DNA of 51,738 nt from the NCBI GenBank assembly GCA_016124855.1, contig WGMX01000060.1:1-51738 (forward strand). The letters are read 5' to 3'. Under the pieces are notes generated by a model, which worked only from the letters and a program-made list of their open reading frames with translations, searched no databases and had not been told where the DNA came from. Both the position numbers and the translations under genes were made by a program. Below are positions 33,872-40,305 of this stretch, one piece after another; positions within the stretch are counted from its first letter, which is position 1; each line of letters starts with the position of its first letter. This stretch comes from Anaerolineaceae bacterium (GTDB lineage: Bacteria; Chloroflexota; Anaerolineae; Aggregatilineales; Phototrophicaceae).

Positions 33872-33898
33872 AACCACAGAGACGCAGAGAACACAGAG
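33872..33898. repeat. ACCACAGAGACGCAGAG-type dispersed element
   Basis: AACCACAGAGACGCAGAGAA followed by CACAGAG. It matches the element at 8027-8051 over AACCACAGAGAC and CAGAGAA. Words of this type form the arms of the terminator at 35825-35886. Confidence 0.55.
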
Positions 33899-34081
33899 TT
33901 AATACAGAGTGCTTTTCCATAAAGTTCCGACACGTAAGATCACCCTACAGGATTATTTTAAGCGAAAATGAGGGCGAATAGGTTAGATTTTGGTAGCTTT
34001 TTCGAGGCGAATTGTTAAATGGGATAGGGATTGGCTGGAAAAGAGTTTGAGGTCGAATTTTCGCGTTTAGGTCAGCAGGAC

Positions 34082-34101
34082 GCACAGCCGTGCACCCCTA
34101 C
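34082..34101. repeat. Short hairpin followed by CCCTAC
   Basis: GCAC (34082-34085) and GTGC (34090-34093) flank AGCC, followed by ACCCCTAC. It is a shorter relative of the hairpin-CTACG elements at 113-139 and 1814-1839, just past the murE stop. It could also help terminate murE. Confidence 0.35.
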
Positions 34102-34108
34102 AAACAGA

Positions 34109-35710
34109 TTATTTTTGTGCGGTAGGGAGGGTTTTCAGAGGCGTGCCTTGGATGGCGGCGCGGAGGGCTTGGCGGTCATCCCACGGATATTCAGTTGTGC
34201 CGAAGCACATGCTTTGCTCGTGGCCCTTGCCACAGGCAATGACAATATCACCGGCTTGAGCCATCTGGCAGGCTTGGTAGAGCGCCTGACCACGATCTGA
34301 CACACGGATGAAGGTTTGCCCCTCTACCCCACCCTGACTGATGCAGCCCTGCGCCATCGTTTCGAGAATATCGGTCAGCGATTCGGTACGCGGGTCTTCG
34401 GCGGTGAGGACGGTGAAATCGACGAGACGGGCGGCCACTTCAGCCATGAGACGGCGCTTTTCACGGTCGCGGAGGCCAGCGCTGCCAATAATGGCAATCA
34501 GTCGTTTGCCTTCAGTCAACATGCCACGACAAGCTTTGAGGGCACTTTCAAGCGCGTTGGGTGTGTGGGCAAAATCGACAATGGCGGTATAAGATTGTCC
34601 TTCGTCAATGCGTTCCATGCGTCCGGGGATGGATTTTACTAATCGTAATCCCTCATCTATATCAGAAATATTGATCTCCATACTAGATTCTAAGCTATAG
34701 GCAGTAGCAATTGCAGCCAAATTATTCATCAGATTAAATTGTCCAACTAATGACGAATAGTAGACAAATCCTTGCAAATTTTCCTTGGATTCAGGCTCAG
34801 CACCATAATAATCAAACCAGTCAAATACTATGAACTCAATGCCATTCGGCTCATAGCGAATATTTTCTGCCCACACATTAATTTTATTGGAAAGACCGTA
34901 GTGTATAGTCTTATCTGCCGAAAAAGTCACAAAGAAATTAGCGTTGGAATCATCGCCGTTTATCACACTGATTTTCGGCACAATATATCGGCCTATTTGT
35001 TTTCGGTACGACTGACTGAGCATCTCGAACATGCGACCTTTAGCGGCGCGATAGGCTTCGAATGTGCCATGATAGTCGAGGTGTTCGTGGGTGAGATTGG
35101 TGAGAACGGCCACATCAATATCCACACCGTTGATCCGTCCCTGTGCCAAACCATGACTGGTCATTTCGAGGACACAGTGTGTCAGACCATTGGCGACCAT
35201 CTGCGCGAGAAGCGCTTGAATCTGTGGGGCGCTGGGCGTGGTGACATGTAAGCCGGTATCGACGGTTTTGCCGCCGAGATCGGCTGAAACCGTGCTGATG
35301 AGCCCAGCTTTGCCATCGGTGGCGACTTTGAGGATGCTGTGAATCAAAGTGCTGGTGGTGGTTTTACCGTCTGTACCCGTAATGCCAATGAGGATGAGTT
35401 TGCGCGAGGGGTAATCATGATAAGCGGCGGCCAGCCAGCCGGTGGCCTCCTGCGCGTTGCCGACCTGTACGTAGGGAACAGGCAAATCGGTGAGGTCATG
35501 TTCGCCGACGATAGCTGCCGCGCCGCGTTTGATGGCATCCGGAATAAAGTTGTGTCCATCAACCGAGAGGCCACGACGCGCGACGAATACGCCGCCGGGT
35601 TGAATGAGGCGGTTATCCTCTTCAACAGGTGCAGTAATGGGCTGAAGTTGATCGCCGTGAACGGCAAGGACATCCGGTACGTTGGCGATGAGATCAGAAA
35701 GGTGTTTCAT
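34109..35710 (-). CDS. murE: UDP-N-acetylmuramoyl-tripeptide synthetase (MurE family)
   Basis: MurE adds the third residue (a diamino acid) to the peptidoglycan stem peptide. The 533-residue protein has the three Mur ligase domains: N-terminal UDP-binding domain (1-105), ATPase with P-loop GITGTDGKTTT (109-119) and the carbamylated-lysine region YRAAKGRMF (Lys224), and a C-terminal domain with IVDFAHTPNALESAL and GKGHE. The substrate-recognition motif, DNPR in DAP-adding enzymes, reads EDPR (438-441), so the diamino acid is uncertain; Chloroflexus peptidoglycan is known to use ornithine. An internal segment (about 34650-35000) is strikingly AT-rich. The start at 35710 takes its AGGGG ribosome site from the adjacent C-rich repeat. 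Confidence 0.88.
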   Translation of the reverse strand: MKHLSDLIANVPDVLAVHGDQLQPITAPVEEDNRLIQPGGVFVARRGLSVDGHNFIPDAIKRGAAAIVGEHDLTDLPVPYVQVGNAQEATGWLAAAYHDYPSRKLILIGITGTDGKTTTSTLIHSILKVATDGKAGLISTVSADLGGKTVDTGLHVTTPSAPQIQALLAQMVANGLTHCVLEMTSHGLAQGRINGVDIDVAVLTNLTHEHLDYHGTFEAYRAAKGRMFEMLSQSYRKQIGRYIVPKISVINGDDSNANFFVTFSADKTIHYGLSNKINVWAENIRYEPNGIEFIVFDWFDYYGAEPESKENLQGFVYYSSLVGQFNLMNNLAAIATAYSLESSMEINISDIDEGLRLVKSIPGRMERIDEGQSYTAIVDFAHTPNALESALKACRGMLTEGKRLIAIIGSAGLRDREKRRLMAEVAARLVDFTVLTAEDPRTESLTDILETMAQGCISQGGVEGQTFIRVSDRGQALYQACQMAQAGDIVIACGKGHEQSMCFGTTEYPWDDRQALRAAIQGTPLKTLPTAQK

Positions 35711-35759
35711 GAACCCCTACCCCACCCCTTACCGCTCCGTAGTAACAGGGAGGGGAACC
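35711..35759. repeat. C-rich dispersed repeat, copy D, abutting the murE start
   Basis: It begins ACCCCTACCCCACCCCTTAC and contains CCGTAGTAACAGGG followed by AGGGG, matching copy A. Read on the minus strand its end supplies GGTAGGGG just before the murE ATG, so the repeat serves as the ribosome-binding region. Confidence 0.65.
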
Positions 35760-35824
35760 AAGGCGAGTGTTTTAGAGAAAAATTGCGCACGTACGTAGTT
35801 CGTTTTTGTATTTCGCAAAATAAA

Positions 35825-35886
35825 AACCGCAGAAGCACTGAGGCTACAGGATATTATACCCCTTTGGCCTCTGCACCTCTGCGGTT
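35825..35886 (-). terminator. Long imperfect hairpin terminator after the F0 operon
   Basis: On the minus strand AACCGCAGAGGTGCAGAGGC pairs (15 of 20 positions) with GCCTCAGTGCTTCTGCGGTT, followed by TTTATTTTG. The arms are built of the CCGCAGAG/CACAGAG words seen in the dispersed elements at 8027 and 33872. It lies 22 bases past the stop of the b-delta gene and ends the ATP synthase F0 transcript before murE. Confidence 0.75.
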
Positions 35887-35908
35887 CAAGTCAAAGACAA
35901 GCGCTGAA

Positions 35909-36799
35909 TTAGTTCAGACGCGCACCCAAGTCATTCAAGCCGCTGCGAACGCTGCCATCGATGACACGGTCACCGGAGCGAACGATCAAGCCACCGAGAA
36001 TGTTGGGATCCACCACGAAGGAGATGTTGTCCGCGGCGATGGCCTTTTTGGCTTTGGCCTGTTCGGCATCATCAAGCGGCATGGCGCTGACGACTTCAAC
36101 ATCACCACCGAGCTTAAGAGCATCCTTGGGGACATCGGTGAAGAAGCCATCAACCAATGATTTGGCCTTCTTATCATCAAGCGCTGCGCCAATCAGCTTT
36201 TGGGTAGCAGCCAATGAGATGGCGGCGATTTGACCACGCAAGCCAGCCAACTGCTGATCACGTTCAGCGGCAGCCGCAGTACGGGCTTCGGCACGAATGC
36301 GTTCGGCTTCGGCACGGGCATCGGCTTCGATTTGCTTGGCGACTTCGTCACCACGAGCGCGTCCTTCTTCAACGGCCTTACCGATGTCGGCACGGGCATT
36401 GGCACGGATGGTTTCGGCTTCGGCCTCGGCGTTTCGGCGGGCATTAGCGGCAACCTGTGCGTCTTCCAAGCCCTTTTGAATGGTGGCTGAACGTGAGTCC
36501 AGCATATTGACAATCGGCTTCCAGAGCAAAGCTGTCAGCGCGCCGAAGATTATCAAGAAGTTGACGATCTGCGCGAACAGATAGCCCGCATTCAAACCGA
36601 GGGCTTCGATACCACCGGCTTGTTCTTCACCAGCGGCAGCGGCAGGTTCTGCGGCGTGGCTGTCAGTGGTGGCGGCAGTTGTTTCGCCAGCAGCCGGTTC
36701 GGCAGTGGCTTCCTGCGCCATGACACCAGCAGCAGCAACCAGCAGCAGCGCCAGCACGCCTACAATGACGAGTCGTTTCAACGTAAAGATTTTTTGCAT
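35909..36799 (-). CDS. atpF: ATP synthase subunit b fused to the C-terminal domain of subunit delta
   Basis: This 296-residue protein combines two stalk parts. Residues 1-28 look like a signal peptide (KRLVIVGVLALLLVAAAGVM then AQEA), followed by an Ala/Glu/Thr-rich stretch. The usual b membrane helix (about 70-90, FAQIVNFLIIFGALTALLW) leads into a long charged Ala/Arg/Glu helix to about 205. The last 70 residues carry the delta/OSCP C-terminal signature VEVVSAMPLDD, then DPNILGGLIVRSGDRVIDGS and VRSGLNDLGARL. The N-terminal helical bundle of delta, which contacts F1, is missing. I chose the ATG at 36799 after GGGGGG; the upstream reading overlaps atpE. It is the last gene of an F0 operon; no F1 gene follows. 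Confidence 0.88.
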   Translation of the reverse strand: MQKIFTLKRLVIVGVLALLLVAAAGVMAQEATAEPAAGETTAATTDSHAAEPAAAAGEEQAGGIEALGLNAGYLFAQIVNFLIIFGALTALLWKPIVNMLDSRSATIQKGLEDAQVAANARRNAEAEAETIRANARADIGKAVEEGRARGDEVAKQIEADARAEAERIRAEARTAAAAERDQQLAGLRGQIAAISLAATQKLIGAALDDKKAKSLVDGFFTDVPKDALKLGGDVEVVSAMPLDDAEQAKAKKAIAADNISFVVDPNILGGLIVRSGDRVIDGSVRSGLNDLGARLN

Positions 36800-36818
36800 G
36801 TCGGTTCCCCCTACGCGC

Positions 36819-37055
36819 TTACTGGAGCACGAACAGGATAATGAGCGCGACCACCAAGCAGTAAATAGCAACGGCTTCGGCGAACACGATACCGAGAATC
36901 ATGTTCGTTTGAATGTTACCGGAAGCGTCGGGGTTACGGCCAATGGCCTGCAAAGCACCCTGCACCAGCAAACCGATACCGATACCGGGGCCGAGCGCGC
37001 CAACCATTGCCAAACCAGCGCCTACTGCTTTACCCAATGTAGTCAATTCAGGCAT
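36819..37055 (-). CDS. atpE: ATP synthase subunit c
   Basis: This 78-residue two-helix proteolipid forms the rotor ring. Helix 1 has the Gly-rich AGLAMVGALGPGIGIGLLVQ, the polar loop is GRNPDASGNIQTN, and helix 2 has GIVFAEAVAIYCLVV with the ion-carrying glutamate in AEAVAIY. There is no Ser/Thr directly after that Glu as in Na+-type rings, so proton coupling is likely. It lies between subunit a and the b-delta fusion, 19 bases before the latter. Confidence 0.95.
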   Translation of the reverse strand: MPELTTLGKAVGAGLAMVGALGPGIGIGLLVQGALQAIGRNPDASGNIQTNMILGIVFAEAVAIYCLVVALIILFVLQ

Positions 37056-37138
37056 GTTACGTCGTTCCTCTCTATTACGTTTATAGTCAAATTGTTTGTA
37101 TGGGCGGCATTATTGTCCGCCCAGTGTATCCGTTAAAA

Positions 37139-38296
37139 TTAATGGGCGTGCGCCGGAGCGTCGTGTTCTTCTTCGACATGTTCAGCGTGTTCTTCACCAT
37201 GCCCCTGCATAGCCTGAGCGATGAAGACCAGCGTTAATACGGCGAACACACCGGCCTGCGCAAGACCTACGATCAATTCCAGCGCATAGAAAACGACTGG
37301 AATACCTGTACCAACCAAGAAGAGCATAACCGCGATCAAGATACCACCGGCGAAGATGTTACCAAAAAGACGGAAGCTCAAGCTGACGATCTTCGACAAT
37401 TCAGATACCAGTTCCAGCGGGCCGACGATCAGGTCAATCACACCAAGGGGATTTTTCTGTGCGTTACCCAGTGAACGAACCGGGATGAACTTCTGAAGGT
37501 AGTTCAGGCCGAGTTCTTTGAAACCGTAATATTGAATGAAGAAGAAGGAAATGAGCGCCAACGCAATCGTGAGATTCAAATCGGTGGCAGCAGGACGCAC
37601 GAACGGCGTAATGTGATATTGATACTGGAGCAGTGGGTTCTCGGGGCCATTGCTGCTTAATTCGGCAGCGGTCGCATGGTTGAAGGCTTCGTGGCAAGCT
37701 TCTTCAGCAGCCAAGGTCACCTGTGTCCCACCATTCAAGGGTTTATCATTGCGAAGTTGATAGAGCGTGTCGCTAAGACGTGTAGCCTGATAACCGCTAG
37801 TACCGGGGTGAGCGCAGTGGAACAGGCCCACGCTTTCTACACCGGGGATGACACTCATCCAGTTACCAACGAGCAGGAACAGGAAAATAGTGGCAACCAG
37901 CGGGAAAATGGTCTTGGCGTTCTTAGGACCGGCGATTTGCTTGGTGAACCCATAAAGAAAACCAGCGATGGCTTCCAGCATACCCTGACCACGACCGGGA
38001 ACGAGTTTTGTCCAGTTCTTGGACGCACGATTGACACCAATGGCAATGAGCAGGACGATCACATCAACGATGATGAGCGCGACCATGGTGTTAATGAGGT
38101 TGAACTTGGGACCTAAACCCAAAAAGTTCTTGACGAGAACTTCACCCGGCACCTGAATGACAGGGATAGCGGCAGCGGCATTGTTACTGGGGAGCAAGCC
38201 AAAAGGCACCCATGCACAGACAACAGCTGCAAAAATCAGCAGGATAATGCCGTACAAACAACCGCGTTGATTGGTGGTCATGTTAGACACGGGCAT
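37139..38296 (-). CDS. atpB: ATP synthase subunit a
   Basis: Subunit a forms the proton half-channels next to the c-ring. The 385-residue protein is longer than usual (about 230-290). It has the essential arginine in SLSFRLFGNIFAGG, LVGNWMSVIPGV in the middle and GLAQAGVFAVLTLVFIAQAM as the last helix. Two additions stand out: a loop of about 80 residues (about 150-235, CAHPGTSGYQATRL and following) between helices, and a His/Glu-rich tail (GEEHAEHVEEEHDAPAHAH). The start is unclear: the ATG at 38296 lies right after GGGAG, and a GTG two codons later has better spacing. Confidence 0.93.
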   Translation of the reverse strand: MPVSNMTTNQRGCLYGIILLIFAAVVCAWVPFGLLPSNNAAAAIPVIQVPGEVLVKNFLGLGPKFNLINTMVALIIVDVIVLLIAIGVNRASKNWTKLVPGRGQGMLEAIAGFLYGFTKQIAGPKNAKTIFPLVATIFLFLLVGNWMSVIPGVESVGLFHCAHPGTSGYQATRLSDTLYQLRNDKPLNGGTQVTLAAEEACHEAFNHATAAELSSNGPENPLLQYQYHITPFVRPAATDLNLTIALALISFFFIQYYGFKELGLNYLQKFIPVRSLGNAQKNPLGVIDLIVGPLELVSELSKIVSLSFRLFGNIFAGGILIAVMLFLVGTGIPVVFYALELIVGLAQAGVFAVLTLVFIAQAMQGHGEEHAEHVEEEHDAPAHAH

Positions 38297-38350
38297 CTCC
38301 CTTCACTACCATGAGAAATCAGTTTATTTCTCAAAGACGAACCTCCTCTG

Positions 38351-38623
38351 TTAAATCGATGAATCAGTATCCTGCGGCTTCGGCTGCGCTTGTGTCCGTT
38401 TAATAAGACTCAAAACCATCCGAATTACGACATATAAACTGACCGGAGCGCTCACCAGCACCAGACCGACGGTGAACGGGCCGCGTAAACCGAGCAGCTT
38501 ATCAATCACTATGCCTAGAACCAACGCGCCAATGATCGCGATTGTCATCACACAGCCTGCTGCTCCAGCAATAGTCGCAACAGAAATGTTAGTAATGCGT
38601 GTTGATGCAGGTGGTTCAGTCAT
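38351..38623 (-). CDS. ATP synthase accessory protein AtpI/AtpZ-like
   Basis: This 90-residue membrane protein has two hydrophobic helices (about 15-38 and 48-72) joined by DKLLGLRGPFTVG, the pattern of AtpI/AtpZ proteins, which help assemble the c-ring or carry Mg2+ into it. Its position as first gene of the F0 operon, 54 bases before subunit a, supports this. The tail is polar. A candidate promoter lies immediately upstream. Confidence 0.75.
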   Translation of the reverse strand: MTEPPASTRITNISVATIAGAAGCVMTIAIIGALVLGIVIDKLLGLRGPFTVGLVLVSAPVSLYVVIRMVLSLIKRTQAQPKPQDTDSSI

Positions 38624-38643
38624 CCGTATTAAAGTATGAGAAT

Positions 38644-38671
38644 ATTATCACAAATAAAGCTGCATTGCCAA
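38644..38671 (-). promoter_or_regulatory. Candidate promoter of the F0 operon
   Basis: On the minus strand TTGGCA (38671-38666) and GATAAT (38649-38644) are separated by 16 bases, with TGT before the -10 (extended -10). Transcription would begin only about 14 bases before the first ATG. Confidence 0.45.
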
Positions 38672-38714
38672 CGGAAATTATGTAAAAGTTCTAAATTGCC
38701 CATCCTATTTAACA

Positions 38715-38743
38715 TATAGGGACAGTATTTGCCTGTCCCTATA
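38715..38743 (-). terminator. Hairpin after nuoN
   Basis: TATAGGGACAG (38715-38725) pairs perfectly over 11 bp with CTGTCCCTATA (38733-38743), 37 bases past the nuoN stop and upstream of the F0 promoter. No T-run follows, so termination may need Rho or the hairpin may be a 3' stabiliser. Confidence 0.55.
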
Positions 38744-38779
38744 CGAAATATCCATATTTCGATCCCATTCCCTTTCGGA

Positions 38780-40303
38780 TTAGCTCGGGAACAGGGATCG
38801 CGCGCTTTCGACTGCCCATGTAAAGACGACTTGAACGGCCACTGTTCCAACCAGCACCACAGCAAGAGCAGTGATACCCATTGCCCACGTATAAGTGCGG
38901 GAAACTGGAATGGGTTTGTCTTCATCTTCGCTGCGGTCAACATACATAACCTTGATGACTACAAGGTAGTAGTAGAGCGCGACAATCGAGTTCAAAACAC
39001 CGAAGAGCGCCAACCAAGTCAGGTTGGATTGCACGGCGGCACGGAACAGGAAGAACTTGCCGACAAATCCGGCTGCTGGTGGCACACCACCCAACGAGAG
39101 CAGCGCCAATGTCATCATCAAGGCAAGGAATGGGCTACGGCGGCTAAGACCCGCGAGGTCGGCAATGGTTTCGCTGCCGGTAGCATTGCTAAACAAGATG
39201 ACCACCGCAAACGCTAACAAGTTGGTAAAGACATACATGAACATGTAGAAGCCAACCGATGCAACCGCATCAGCCTGCCCTGCTACCGTTGCCGATTGGA
39301 TGGCTGCGACACCGACCAATGTATATCCGGCTTGGGCGATGCTGGAATAAGCCAGCAGACGTTTAATGTTCTTCTGTGACAAGGCCACGACATTACCCAG
39401 TGTCATCGAAATGACGGCTGAGGCGACGACCAACTGCACCCAAAAGTTCTGGATTTCTGAACCACCGATGACAACTGTCGATGGGAAAACGGCGATGAGG
39501 AAACGTACCAATAAAGCAAAACTGGCGGCCTTGCTGGCGACACTTAAGAATGCGGTAACCGGTGTCGGCGCACCTTCGTAGACGTCCGGTGTCCAGAAGT
39601 GAAACGGAACCGCACTAATCTTAAAACCGAAGCCTACGACGATCAGTACTAATGAGGCCAAAACCGGAACCGGATTATTGGCGAATGCATCCGTATTGAG
39701 ATACTGCGCCAGTTGATACAGATTGGTTTGACCGCTGAAGCCATAGAGCAAGCTCAGACCGTAGAGCATAATGGCAGAGGCGAACGAGCCGAAGAGGAAG
39801 TATTTCATTCCGCTTTCCATGCTCCTGTCATCACCACGCTTGAAACCCGCGAGGATGTACAAGGGAATGGAGGTCGTTTCCAGCGCGAGGAAGGCCATGA
39901 TGAGGTCTGCCGCACCGGACATTAGAACCATGCCCAGCGAGGAAACGATCAAGATGATGTAGAACTCGCCTTTGCGTCCAATGCCTTTAACGTCGGCTGA
40001 GATCAAGCTGGTGATCGCACCTGCTGCCAGCACCATCACTTTAAAAATCTGTGACAGCGAGTCATAGCGGATCATGCCGCCCCAATATAAGCCGGCAGGT
40101 GTAGACGGCGAACCGGGATAAACGATAAGCGGAATGAGAGCAAGCAGTCCCAAACCCACTGCCGAGACGACCGCAATGTTCTTACGCTGGGTTTCCGTCC
40201 AGCGCAGGTCGAGCAGCAGCACAATGAAGCTAAGTGCGCCTAGCCCCAGTTCTGGTAAAACGACGAGTAAACTTGGACCAAGTCCAAATTGCGTTACATT
40301 CAC
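38780..40303 (-). CDS. nuoN: NADH-quinone oxidoreductase subunit N
   Basis: NuoN is one of the antiporter-like proton-pumping subunits of complex I. The 507-residue protein has 14 predicted helices, with the conserved glutamate in LALETTSIPLYILAG, the TM7 lysine in FGFKISAVPFHFWTPD, the TM8 lysine in LSVASKAASF, and SLGGVPPAAGFVGKF with the TM12-type lysine. It starts with GTG at 40303, two bases after the stop of NuoM', with GGAGGGGG upstream. It is the last gene of the operon. Confidence 0.94.
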   Translation of the reverse strand: MNVTQFGLGPSLLVVLPELGLGALSFIVLLLDLRWTETQRKNIAVVSAVGLGLLALIPLIVYPGSPSTPAGLYWGGMIRYDSLSQIFKVMVLAAGAITSLISADVKGIGRKGEFYIILIVSSLGMVLMSGAADLIMAFLALETTSIPLYILAGFKRGDDRSMESGMKYFLFGSFASAIMLYGLSLLYGFSGQTNLYQLAQYLNTDAFANNPVPVLASLVLIVVGFGFKISAVPFHFWTPDVYEGAPTPVTAFLSVASKAASFALLVRFLIAVFPSTVVIGGSEIQNFWVQLVVASAVISMTLGNVVALSQKNIKRLLAYSSIAQAGYTLVGVAAIQSATVAGQADAVASVGFYMFMYVFTNLLAFAVVILFSNATGSETIADLAGLSRRSPFLALMMTLALLSLGGVPPAAGFVGKFFLFRAAVQSNLTWLALFGVLNSIVALYYYLVVIKVMYVDRSEDEDKPIPVSRTYTWAMGITALAVVLVGTVAVQVVFTWAVESARSLFPS

Positions 40304-40305
40304 AG

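Larger units (their letters stand above)
33776..34108. other. Gene-free interval with repeat remnants
   Basis: About 330 bases without a gene separate the GT2 gene from murE (both minus strand, so this lies after murE). It holds an imperfect tandem of CACCAG/CAGTC-like words near 33811-33840, the CACAGAG element at 33872-33898 and the short hairpin at 34082-34093. I see no clear promoter for the GT2 operon. Confidence 0.4.

Noticed and set aside
34316..34642. Plus-strand open frame inside murE
   Set aside because: It has no ribosome site or recognisable motif and lies opposite the conserved C-terminal Mur ligase domain.
35961..36513. Several open frames on both strands across the b-delta gene
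   Set aside because: They are shadows of an Ala/Arg/Glu-rich coding sequence; the minus-strand frame has clear b and delta signatures and the others have none.
36795..36871. Longer start for the b-delta gene (to 36871)
   Set aside because: It would overlap the end of atpE and lacks a ribosome site, while the ATG at 36799 has a strong G-rich site.
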